A stretch of 8,764 bases of DNA, taken from positions 1 to 8,764 of the forward strand of contig JAJFHB010000112.1 of assembly GCA_021775795.1 (NCBI GenBank), in the 5' to 3' direction. Under the pieces are notes generated by a model that worked only from the letters and a program-made list of their open reading frames with translations, was not told where the DNA came from and ran no database searches. The position numbers and the translations under genes were made by a program. Below are positions 1 to 6,814 of the stretch, in pieces. This stretch comes from Hyphomicrobiales bacterium (GTDB lineage Bacteria > Pseudomonadota > Alphaproteobacteria > Rhizobiales > JAJFHB01). Position 1 is the stretch's first letter, and every line of letters starts with the position of its first letter.

Positions 1-36
1 GGGCAGCGCCCGCAAAAGATCTAGCTCACGACCCAT
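1..36 (-). CDS. Start of a further operon gene, cut by the left edge (partial)
   Basis: An ATG at 36-34 shares one base with the TGA stop (38-36) of the preceding SDR gene, a TGATG junction typical of translational coupling. A Shine-Dalgarno-like AAGG (plus strand 41-44) lies 4 bases upstream. The frame stays open for all 12 visible codons and reads MGRELDLLRALP, a charged, helical-looking N-terminus with no signal peptide. This is too short to assign a family. The position implies that it belongs to the same operon and acts on the same sugar or glycan. The left edge of the window is therefore probably not the end of the operon. Confidence 0.55.
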   Translation of the reverse strand, partial: MGRELDLLRALP

Positions 37-926
37 CAAGCCTTACTCAATGCCTGCGCATGAACTTTAGCAATGCCGTCCGCCGGCTGCGCATAGGCAA
101 AATCGGGAAAGGCTGCAAGGGTGGCGGCAGGATCAAACGGACGATAACCGTTGTGGGGCATCGCTCCCGATCGTGGCGAGCCGGAGATCGGAATGTTGTC
201 GCCGAACTGGGCGACAACGAGATCTGCGGCATCTCTGAAGGAGATGACAGTACCGGTCGCGGCATTCAACGCACCTTTTGAACGATGCCCGAGGATGCGC
301 GTTGCAAGTTCTGCAACATCTTCAACCCAGACATGATCGCGGCGCTCTTCGCCTTCGCCGAACAACACAATTTTCTCGCCCTTCGCCGCCAGCCTCCGGA
401 ACCGGTTTGGGCCGTATCCATTGTGCGGATCATCGGCACCATAAATCAGCGTCGGTCTCAACGTGGCAAAAGGCGTCGCGCCTGCCGCTTCACGCACCAT
501 CACTTCGCGGGTGAGGTGCATGAGCCCATGCACACTGCCCGGTTCAGCACAGGAAGTTTCGCTCAGCGGTTCCATGCTGTCCGCATAGATTGCATCTGAA
601 CCGATGTTGACAACATGCGCGACAGGCTGGCGTTGCAGTGCATCGCAAAACGCCTCAATGAGGGAGATGTTGTCTTTGAACATTTGCAGGTCTTTGCACG
701 GCGCGATTGCCGAGACACAGACCAGCGCATCAGTGGACCGCAAATGCCCGGCCAGCATTGCGCCGGCATCCGCCCGCGAGAGGTCGACATCGCGGCGTGC
801 GATTTCCAGAACGCTGGCACCAGCAGCCGTGAGCCGCCGCACGATGGCACCGCCGACGAACCCGCCTGCCCCGACAACAACCGTCCGTTCTGCAAACGCT
901 GGAGTTTGATTCAAATGCTCAAGCAC
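36..926 (-). CDS. NAD(P)-dependent epimerase/dehydratase-like SDR with altered catalytic motif
   Basis: This 296-residue cytoplasmic extended short-chain dehydrogenase (SDR) has a nucleotide-binding GAGGFVG at residues 19-25. A strand ending NIGSDAIYAD (107-116) carries the usual catalytic Ser as S110. The substrate half includes LRPTLIYG (157-163) and a GYGPNRFRR stretch (170-178). The position where active SDRs have YxxxK reads HGLMH, so H133 and H137 replace Tyr and Lys. Either the enzyme uses different acid/base chemistry or it is not a classical epimerase/dehydratase. The start is GTG at 926, with AAGGA (plus 936-940) 9 bases upstream. It follows the UGD-like gene after 21 bases and overlaps the next gene by one base. 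Inferred role: a late remodelling step on the nucleotide sugar, or a non-catalytic partner. The fold is secure and the reaction unknown. Confidence 0.85.
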   Translation of the reverse strand: MLEHLNQTPAFAERTVVVGAGGFVGGAIVRRLTAAGASVLEIARRDVDLSRADAGAMLAGHLRSTDALVCVSAIAPCKDLQMFKDNISLIEAFCDALQRQPVAHVVNIGSDAIYADSMEPLSETSCAEPGSVHGLMHLTREVMVREAAGATPFATLRPTLIYGADDPHNGYGPNRFRRLAAKGEKIVLFGEGEERRDHVWVEDVAELATRILGHRSKGALNAATGTVISFRDAADLVVAQFGDNIPISGSPRSGAMPHNGYRPFDPAATLAAFPDFAYAQPADGIAKVHAQALSKA

Positions 927-947
927 TTCCCGTAATCCTTTGATTAT

Positions 948-2222
948 TCAGCCAATTGCAGGCACACCAAGCGTCAGGTACCGCAGACCAGCCGCTGTAA
1001 CGTCTTTGCGTTCGAAGACCCCATAAGGATCGATGACAACACAGCCGCGCATCGTATCGGCGACCGCACCTATATCAATATCAGCATACTCCGGCCACGG
1101 CGTCAGAACCATCAACGCATCCGCATCCCTGACCGCATCCAGTGCACTTTCCGCGCCAGTACTCATGGGGTGGTCCACGACGTCTGCTGAAACAACGGGA
1201 TCATGAAGCTGCAACCGCACATCGCGCATCTGCGAAATGGTGGCGAGCGAAGGCGAGTTTTTCACCGAGTGAGTATTTTCCTTGTAAGCAAGACCCCACA
1301 CCGCAACGACAACATCCAGCTTTACATCAAGCACTTCCCGGCGGACCGCTTTCACCGCCCAGTCACGGCGGTGACGGCTGTTGTCGAGCCACGCCGCAAC
1401 GATGCCGCTGTCAGTTTCATGCTCCTCTGAAAGTCGCATGACAGTCGCCAGGTCGCGCTCAAGATTACCACCTGCAAGTCCAAGTCCCGGCGCCAGGTAA
1501 GAATACGGACCTATGCGCCGGTCAAGCTTGAGGGCCGGCACGATCTCTGCCCAGTCAGCGCCAACGTTCTCGCAGACTTCCGCCATTGTATTGGCCACCC
1601 CGATTGAGGCCACCAGACACATATTGATGGAAATCTTCGCAAGCTCGGCGCTCTCATAGCGCATGTTCAGGATCGGGCACCCAAAGGCTTCAAGCAGGAC
1701 AGAATAAGCTTCTGGCAACTCACCTTCCGGATCAGCGCTGCCAATGATGAAGCGTTCAGGTTCAACGGCCCGCTCCACCGCTCGGCCGAATATGAGCGTT
1801 TCGACCTGATAGAAAAGCCGTCCGGCCGGAAAGTCCAACTGCCGTGTAAATCCCGGGGGCACCTGACAGAGAACCACAAGAAATGCTGACGCGTTCAAAT
1901 GCGGAATCACTGCTCCGATTAATTGCCTGATGCCAGACAGCTCAGACCGGCCGTCGTCGTCTGTTGGCACGTCAGGCGCCACATAAACAACGTCACAAGC
2001 GGCCAGATCGCCAAAATCACTGCTGAAGCGCTGCTTTGAACCGTTGGAACGGAGCATGTCGTCCAGAGCCGGTTCAACTACCGGGAGCTTGCCGCTTTGC
2101 AAATCAGTGACGAGGCTTGCATCTGCATCAACGCACACAACGTCAAAGCCCTTGGAACAGGTACCGGTCGCCGACACCAGTCCCAGATGTGTCATCCCCA
2201 CAAACCCAACAATCGGCTTCAT
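948..2222 (-). CDS. UDP-glucose/GDP-mannose dehydrogenase-family protein lacking the catalytic cysteine
   Basis: This 424-residue protein has the three-part architecture of nucleotide-sugar 6-dehydrogenases. The N-terminal NAD domain has GFVGMTHLG (6-14), FDVVCVDAD (26-34) and APDVPTDDDG (82-91, for the usual VxTPxxxxG). The central dimerisation domain has SAELAKISIN (191-200), with K196 at the conserved Lys. The C-terminal sugar-nucleotide domain has WGLAYKENT (309-317) and NSPSLATI (322-329). True family members oxidise an alcohol in two steps to a carboxylate using a Cys in GGSCFPKD. Here the aligned segment is AGGNLERD (250-257), with N253 at the Cys position and R256 at the Lys. E141 of the NPEF region is kept. 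The inferred activity is a single oxidation to a ketone rather than uronic acid formation. The ATG start overlaps the preceding stop (ATGA, 2219-2222), with GGAAG 10 bases upstream, which couples it to the Gfo/Idh/MocA gene. Confidence 0.9.
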   Translation of the reverse strand: MKPIVGFVGMTHLGLVSATGTCSKGFDVVCVDADASLVTDLQSGKLPVVEPALDDMLRSNGSKQRFSSDFGDLAACDVVYVAPDVPTDDDGRSELSGIRQLIGAVIPHLNASAFLVVLCQVPPGFTRQLDFPAGRLFYQVETLIFGRAVERAVEPERFIIGSADPEGELPEAYSVLLEAFGCPILNMRYESAELAKISINMCLVASIGVANTMAEVCENVGADWAEIVPALKLDRRIGPYSYLAPGLGLAGGNLERDLATVMRLSEEHETDSGIVAAWLDNSRHRRDWAVKAVRREVLDVKLDVVVAVWGLAYKENTHSVKNSPSLATISQMRDVRLQLHDPVVSADVVDHPMSTGAESALDAVRDADALMVLTPWPEYADIDIGAVADTMRGCVVIDPYGVFERKDVTAAGLRYLTLGVPAIG

Positions 2223-3160
2223 TTCGCCGCCACTTCCATTGCTCGCTCGCCGAGATCGCGCAGGGTCGCGTTAAGCCAGAGGTCGCTGGAGAGATCCGTT
2301 TCAGCGCCTTTCAGACACAGATCCTTGAAATGCGCATACTCCAGTTCCCAGGTCGGGTCATCCTGTTCCAGGGTTTCCGTGTCCTCAGGCGGCCTGCCGC
2401 TGGGCAGCACACGCGTTCGCTGTGTGAAGGTTGTCGGCCCCCACTTGCACAGGGAAGAGATATGAGCCGAGCCCGCTTCTGCAAAGATATCGCAGGTAAA
2501 ATGGTTGCGCCAGGAAAGCAGGGTCATCTCCAGCTCAAACTTGACCGGCCCGGCCTCTGATCCAATGACCACATGATCAGGTGCCAGGTTTTCAAAACAG
2601 TTGCTGGCAATGACGTCGAATGAGCGCGTCGGCGTCCCGAACCAAAATGCAATGGTGTCGAGCAGATGAGAGCCCAGATCATGCAAGACGCCCGAGCCCT
2701 GATCGCGCCAGTCTGAATTGCGCACCAACCGGGCTGTGCCGTTGCCATAGAACATTCGGCAGCGGAAGACGCGCCCCAGATCGCCCGAACGGATGAGCCC
2801 TGCCATGCGCACATAATGAGGTTCGAAGCGGTGATTATAGGCCGTGTAGCAAACAACACCCGCTTCACGCGCAGACATCTGCAGGCTCTCTATGTCCTTG
2901 TCGTCAGCCGCCCAAAGCGGTTTTTCCACAAGTACATGCTTTCGGTTCTGCAACAGATAGGTGAGCAGCTCAATTTTTGGTTCGTCGGGAATGCAACACA
3001 AGGCGGCATCGAAACTTTCGAGCGGCACATCGTGCAGCGATTGATAATCAGCTTCCGGGTTTACCGGATCCACAGATGCAACGTAATCGTCTCCGGCGAA
3101 TTTGCGTCTCTTGTAACCCTGGACGCCAAGGCCAATGACAATTACGCGCATTCGGCTCAC
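2219..3160 (-). CDS. Gfo/Idh/MocA-family NAD(P)-dependent oxidoreductase
   Basis: This 313-residue cytoplasmic dehydrogenase has an N-terminal Rossmann fold with GLGVQG (10-15) and the family-defining EKP (79-81), preceded by KHVLV. It also has YNHRF (108-112). The catalytic region GSGVLHDLGSHLLD (155-168) supplies D161 and H165, as in the usual GGxxxDxGxHxxD motif. All key residues are present, so an active NAD(P)H-dependent carbonyl/alcohol interconversion on a sugar is expected. The substrate cannot be read from sequence. The start is GTG at 3160, which overlaps the kinase stop (GTGA) and has AGGTGA 7 bases upstream. An in-frame ATG at 3151 is less well placed. It sits between the activating enzyme and a dehydrogenase that probably stops at the ketone. 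That suggests the two work in sequence on the activated sugar, one oxidising and the other reducing or dehydrating. Confidence 0.92.
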   Translation of the reverse strand: MSRMRVIVIGLGVQGYKRRKFAGDDYVASVDPVNPEADYQSLHDVPLESFDAALCCIPDEPKIELLTYLLQNRKHVLVEKPLWAADDKDIESLQMSAREAGVVCYTAYNHRFEPHYVRMAGLIRSGDLGRVFRCRMFYGNGTARLVRNSDWRDQGSGVLHDLGSHLLDTIAFWFGTPTRSFDVIASNCFENLAPDHVVIGSEAGPVKFELEMTLLSWRNHFTCDIFAEAGSAHISSLCKWGPTTFTQRTRVLPSGRPPEDTETLEQDDPTWELEYAHFKDLCLKGAETDLSSDLWLNATLRDLGERAMEVAAK

Positions 3161-4707
3161 GAGTAGTTCACCTGCCGTTCGATGAGGTCAATCTTGTTTA
3201 GAATGTCTTCCGATGCGATGGGAATATTGCCGTCCCGCTCACACTCACAACCCGCAGCAATCGAACCCAGGATTGTTGCTTCCGTTGCCGAACCGTTGAC
3301 CAGCATCGAAAGCGTTGAATAGGCAAGCAGGGCATCGCCCGCTCCCACCGCATCCACGAGGTTATCGACAAAGCTGTCAACGATGAAGAAGCTATCAAGC
3401 GCCTCGTGATCCTCACTTCTGCACGTCAGAACACCACGCTCACCAAGTTTCAAAATGAGCGTCTTGCATTCTGCCGCATCATACAGACGCGATGCCAGCG
3501 GTCTTATGCCTGAATCCTGGTCTGCCAGCGCAAAGCGCGCTTCACGCTCATTTGGCGTGATCAGATCAAATCCCTGGAATTCGGTGATATTGCCCCAGCG
3601 GCTTGCGACCTGACTGTCAGCAACCCGGTAAAGTCCCTCCGGAATGGCGCTGATCAGGGCCGGGATCGTACGTCGGTTGAAAACACCATGACGGAAGTCG
3701 CTGAAGACGACCGCGTCCGCACTTACTTCCTTGAGGCTTTCAGAAAGCGTCTCAACGACAGAATCCGAAATGGAGGAATTGTCCAGCGTGTCGATCTTGA
3801 GAAGACGATAGCCACCAACAACAATTGCGTTCTTGTTCGTGGTAGGTCGCGTCGTGTCGATCACCGGTCTGGTTTCAACGTCAAACTCACGCAGCCCGTC
3901 GAGCACAAAGTCCTTGAGATCGTCATCACCAAGAACGGTTGAGAATACAACCTTTGCTCCCGCCGCCCGCAGGTGTTTGGCGACAATGCCGGCGCCGCCG
4001 ATATAGTCGTTCTTTTCCTGGTAGAGCACACTCATCGTCGGGGTTTTTGTCTGCCCGCCTATCATCGCGCACTGGGTGAGGCTATCGACAATGGTGTCGC
4101 CGACCACGTGAACGGTTTTCTCCGACATTTCGCGCACTGTATCGCGCATGCGATCGAAGCTGACGTTTTCGCGCTCCATGACAGAGAGCAGTTTTTGAAG
4201 CTGCAGCCCCGGAGGGGCCATATCGATTAGGCTGGAAGAGGAATAGACAATGTCGCCCGGCGTGAACATGATTTCACCGCCATAGGCCTCGACAATATCA
4301 GTTTCTTCAGCCGTCTTTGGGCTCACCCCGTCGGCCATATACTCAAAGCCTTTGGCGAAATAATCCGGCTCCAGCGCGGCAATATTCTCCAGAGGCTTGG
4401 CGTTCTTATCGATGAGCACGTAGTCGACAAATTCAAAGGCTGCAAGCGTTGCTGCCCGAATGTCTTGTGGCACGTGCGGACGATAGACACCCTTGTCGAT
4501 ATGGCGATCTGCCGTCAGGCTTGCGACCAGAACATCAGCCTTGCTCTTGGCAAAAATCAAATGGCGCATGTGACCTGGATGGACCACGTCAAACACCCCG
4601 TGGCACATGATCACCTTCTGCTCGCGCGGACGGCTTCCGATCAGCTCCTGAAGTTCCTCACGGGTCTTGATCTTGTGCCGAAACTGGGCGGTCAGCGACG
4701 CACTCAT
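3157..4707 (-). CDS. Bifunctional sugar-phosphate nucleotidyltransferase / PfkB kinase (HldE-like, domains in reverse order)
   Basis: This 516-residue fusion joins the two activities of HldE (RfaE). The N-terminal cytidylyltransferase-like domain (about 30-165) has GVFDVVHPGHMRHL (37-50), with the HxGH nucleotide-binding signature at 43-46, and ends in a YSSSSLID stretch (155-162). The PfkB/ribokinase domain (about 198-512) has VVGDTIVD (201-208), the sugar-binding DYIGGAG (234-240), LITPNEREA (382-390) and the C-terminal signature DAVGAGDA (452-459) with catalytic base D458. In HldE the kinase comes first and the adenylyltransferase last; here the order is inverted. Expected reactions are phosphorylation of C1 of an aldose phosphate and, after the phosphatase step, transfer of a nucleotide, probably AMP from ATP by analogy. 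The ATG start overlaps the SDR stop (ATGA, 4704-4707) and is served by a perfect AAGGAGG. The sugar could be heptose 7-phosphate or a longer homologue. Confidence 0.92.
   Translation of the reverse strand: MSASLTAQFRHKIKTREELQELIGSRPREQKVIMCHGVFDVVHPGHMRHLIFAKSKADVLVASLTADRHIDKGVYRPHVPQDIRAATLAAFEFVDYVLIDKNAKPLENIAALEPDYFAKGFEYMADGVSPKTAEETDIVEAYGGEIMFTPGDIVYSSSSLIDMAPPGLQLQKLLSVMERENVSFDRMRDTVREMSEKTVHVVGDTIVDSLTQCAMIGGQTKTPTMSVLYQEKNDYIGGAGIVAKHLRAAGAKVVFSTVLGDDDLKDFVLDGLREFDVETRPVIDTTRPTTNKNAIVVGGYRLLKIDTLDNSSISDSVVETLSESLKEVSADAVVFSDFRHGVFNRRTIPALISAIPEGLYRVADSQVASRWGNITEFQGFDLITPNEREARFALADQDSGIRPLASRLYDAAECKTLILKLGERGVLTCRSEDHEALDSFFIVDSFVDNLVDAVGAGDALLAYSTLSMLVNGSATEATILGSIAAGCECERDGNIPIASEDILNKIDLIERQVNYS
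3168..3173 (-). promoter_or_regulatory. Ribosome binding site deciding the GTG start of the Gfo/Idh/MocA gene
   Basis: AGGTGA on the minus strand lies 7 bases before the GTG at 3160, but 16 bases before the in-frame ATG at 3151. This spacing favours GTG and therefore a 4-base GTGA overlap with the kinase stop. Confidence 0.6.
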
Positions 4708-5711
4708 GCGCTGCCCTCCTTATCCATGTACTGAAACCACGTCTTTGTTGCCTCGGCGATCGAATCCGGGTCCCAAAGCGGCGCGTCTTTCCAAACGCCA
4801 ATATCCTCAAGCATGAGGGCGACACCTTCTTCGAACGAAACTTTGGGCGCCCAGCCGAGTTCTGCGCTGATGCGCGAGATATCCGCCCATGTGCAGTCCG
4901 GCTCGCCGGGCCGCTTTGGCACATAGACACGCTCGCCTTCGAGCAGCTCGGTAAGATAGTTGACGCTTTGCGGATTACCGCCGCCAAGGTTCCAGATCCG
5001 GCCCGTATGATCCGTCTCAGCGGCTGCAAGAAAAGCCCGTGCCACATCGGACGCATAGACAAAATCACGGCTTTGGCTGCCATCACCCACAACTGTATAG
5101 GGTTTGCCGGAAAGTCTCTGCTTGAAGAAGACACCGAACACAGCGCCATAGGCACCTGTGGTGCGCACCCGCGTTCCATAGGCATTGAAGATGCGGATCG
5201 CGTTGACCGGCAGGCCGTAAACGTGATGCCAGTGGAAGGCGGCCTGCTCACCTTGATACTTCGAGAGAGCATAGGGGTATTGAGGCTGGATCGGATGATC
5301 TTCTGTTGTCGGGACCTCTGCCAGCCCATAGCACGATGATGAAGCCGCATAGACAAACTTGGAGACATTTGCGGCCCGAGCGCACTCGAGCACACGCACG
5401 GTGCCCTGAACGTTCACAGACATATAGTCGGTGGGGCGTTCAATAGAGGGGACGATGTCACCTATACCGGCAAAATGAACCACCTGGTCCGCATCGCTGA
5501 AGACAGTGGCATCAGGCTCCAGATCGCGGATATCGCACCATTCACAGGCGAGGTCAGCATTGTTGCCGTGATGCGCCAGATTTTCTTCCCGACCGCCCGA
5601 CAGATCATCGACGACCCGTACTCTGAAGCCGCGCTCAAGCGCAACATCCACCATGTGGCTGCCGATAAAACCGGCGCCCCCAGTAATGACCATCGTGTTT
5701 TTGTCTGCCAT
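4704..5711 (-). CDS. NAD-dependent nucleotide-sugar epimerase/dehydratase (extended SDR)
   Basis: This 335-residue protein resembles UDP-glucose 4-epimerase and UDP-glucuronate epimerase. It has an N-terminal GGAGFIG (11-17), then VVDDLSGG (33-40) with the acidic residue expected for NAD. HFAGIGDIVPSI (79-90) and SVNVQGT (98-104) follow. The catalytic set is complete: SSSCYG (124-129) and YALSK, giving Y147 and K151. Further signatures are RIFNAYG (173-179) and the nucleotide-sugar stretch GDGSQSRDFVYASDVA. Length and motifs are those of an active enzyme. The expected reaction begins with oxidation at C4 of a nucleotide sugar, ending as epimerisation or dehydration; sequence does not decide which. 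The start ATG has an AGGATAGG ribosome binding site (plus 5717-5724) 5 bases upstream. The gene follows another SDR after 41 bases, and its stop overlaps the start of the activating enzyme, so its substrate is probably that enzyme's product. Confidence 0.92.
   Translation of the reverse strand: MADKNTMVITGGAGFIGSHMVDVALERGFRVRVVDDLSGGREENLAHHGNNADLACEWCDIRDLEPDATVFSDADQVVHFAGIGDIVPSIERPTDYMSVNVQGTVRVLECARAANVSKFVYAASSSCYGLAEVPTTEDHPIQPQYPYALSKYQGEQAAFHWHHVYGLPVNAIRIFNAYGTRVRTTGAYGAVFGVFFKQRLSGKPYTVVGDGSQSRDFVYASDVARAFLAAAETDHTGRIWNLGGGNPQSVNYLTELLEGERVYVPKRPGEPDCTWADISRISAELGWAPKVSFEEGVALMLEDIGVWKDAPLWDPDSIAEATKTWFQYMDKEGSA
4715..4721 (-). promoter_or_regulatory. Consensus ribosome binding site for the fused nucleotidyltransferase/kinase
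   Basis: AAGGAGG on the minus strand, a full match to the anti-Shine-Dalgarno core, sits 7 bases before the ATG at 4707. It is the strongest such site in the window and lies inside the end of the upstream SDR gene. The fusion enzyme may thus be translated efficiently on its own as well as by coupling. Confidence 0.65.
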
Positions 5712-5752
5712 GTCGGCCTATCCTGATGCGTCACAACCGACTTGCGGCCCAC

Positions 5753-6754
5753 TCAGGCGGCGTTCAAGTTCTGCAGCGTTTTGACATTGTAGTACCAGTC
5801 ATTGCTCATGCTGTCGGGCAGCTTACCGGCTTTAAACGCCTGGCAGAGATCCCGAACAGCATCCTCAATTGAATGGCTGGGTTTGAAGCCGATGACCTGT
5901 TGAATCTTGTCGGAATTGATATGGTACGACCGAATGTCATCGGTTGGTGTTGTAACCACATCAATCTCGCCCAGTTCGGGCATTTCCTCTTCAACAATCC
6001 GCTTCACGATCAGAGCGATGTCCATGATCGACATGTTCTGAAAGCCACAGTTGAAGGTTTGGCCGGCGATCTTCTCCGCCTCGATGCCAACGAGCTTGCG
6101 ATAAAGGTCACACATGTCCTGCACGTGCAGGTTCGGACGCAATTGGGTTCCGCCAAACACGGTGATCTTGCCGTTGTTCACCGCATGGTTGGTGAGAATG
6201 TTGACCGAAAGATCAAGGCGCTGACGCGGGGCATGACCACAAAGGGTCGCCGGGCGAATGGTAACACAGACAAAATCATCTGATTGGTGACTGAACAGCA
6301 CCGGCTCGCACATGCCTTTGTATTTGTTGTACAGCGTCAACGGCAAAAGCGGATGATCTTCCGTAACATCGGGTTGGTCCGACACGCCGTAAACAGAACT
6401 GGATGATGCATAGATGAAGCGACGCACACCGGCCGCCTTTGCCGCTTTGACCATCGGCTCAAACGCATCAAGATTGATCGACGTCGAGAGATTTTCGTCC
6501 AGAACAAAGCTCGCATCATTTGAGATACAGGCAAGATCGATGACAACCTCTGCCCCTTTAAGGGCCTCATTCAAGGCATCCACGTTACGAATGTCACCGT
6601 GGATCAAACGGAAATCCGGATTATCCGTGGGCAGAAAGTGATCGCCAAAATAGCAGATATCGAAGGCTGTTACTTTGTGACCGTCGGCCAGCAGTTGTGG
6701 ACACAAAAGTGAACCGACGTAGCCGGCTCCACCCAAAACACATACGTGCGTCAT
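5753..6754 (-). CDS. NAD-dependent epimerase/dehydratase (extended SDR)
   Basis: This 333-residue extended SDR has GGAGYVG (8-14) and VTAFDICYFG (28-37), with D32 placed to bind the NAD ribose. It has VIDLACISND (71-80), the catalytic SSSSVYG (117-123), and YNKYK giving Y142 and K146. The stretch IRPATLCGHAPRQRLD (166-181) and the C-terminal DDIRSYHINSDKI region place it among SDRs common in bacterial surface-polysaccharide clusters that act on nucleotide sugars. The catalytic residues are intact. It differs clearly from the neighbouring SDR downstream, so the pair is not a recent duplication and probably performs distinct steps. The start ATG has GGAAG (plus 6762-6766) 7 bases upstream. It follows the transaldolase after 60 bases, the widest gap in the window, and precedes the second SDR by 41 bases. 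Substrate and stereochemistry cannot be read from the sequence. Confidence 0.9.
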   Translation of the reverse strand: MTHVCVLGGAGYVGSLLCPQLLADGHKVTAFDICYFGDHFLPTDNPDFRLIHGDIRNVDALNEALKGAEVVIDLACISNDASFVLDENLSTSINLDAFEPMVKAAKAAGVRRFIYASSSSVYGVSDQPDVTEDHPLLPLTLYNKYKGMCEPVLFSHQSDDFVCVTIRPATLCGHAPRQRLDLSVNILTNHAVNNGKITVFGGTQLRPNLHVQDMCDLYRKLVGIEAEKIAGQTFNCGFQNMSIMDIALIVKRIVEEEMPELGEIDVVTTPTDDIRSYHINSDKIQQVIGFKPSHSIEDAVRDLCQAFKAGKLPDSMSNDWYYNVKTLQNLNAA

Positions 6755-6814
6755 TTTCGAGCTTCCATTCTTGTCAAAACGAATTCATGAGTCAGGCCGT
6801 TATCTGCCTGCAAG
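6755..6814 (-). other. Longest intergenic gap, between transaldolase and first SDR
   Basis: This is a 60-base non-coding stretch. On the minus strand it contains a weak CAGGC/GCCTG inverted repeat with an 8-base loop and no following T run, then a TTGACA hexamer with no usable -10 partner before the start codon. The ribosome binding site of the next gene lies at its end. I see no convincing promoter or terminator, and read-through is the simplest reading. Confidence 0.5.

Noticed and set aside
948..2222. Uronic acid synthesis by an ordinary UDP-glucose 6-dehydrogenase
   Set aside because: The catalytic Cys is replaced by Asn and the surrounding motif is non-canonical, so oxidation to a carboxylate is unlikely.
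2097..2560. Plus-strand open frames of 120-150 codons
   Set aside because: They lie antisense to two strongly supported genes, and their Arg/Ser/Pro/His-rich composition is typical of shadow frames in moderately GC-rich DNA.
4658..5395. A 245-codon open frame on the minus strand overlapping the second SDR gene
   Set aside because: It is out of frame with a complete SDR bearing all family motifs. Its own translation is low in recognisable structure and has no ribosome binding site that I can see.
6755..6814. Possible promoter (TTGACA) or terminator hairpin in the 60-base gap on the minus strand
   Set aside because: The TTGACA lies so close to the start codon that a -10 at normal spacing would fall inside the coding sequence and does not match. 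The hairpin is about 5 bp without a T tract.
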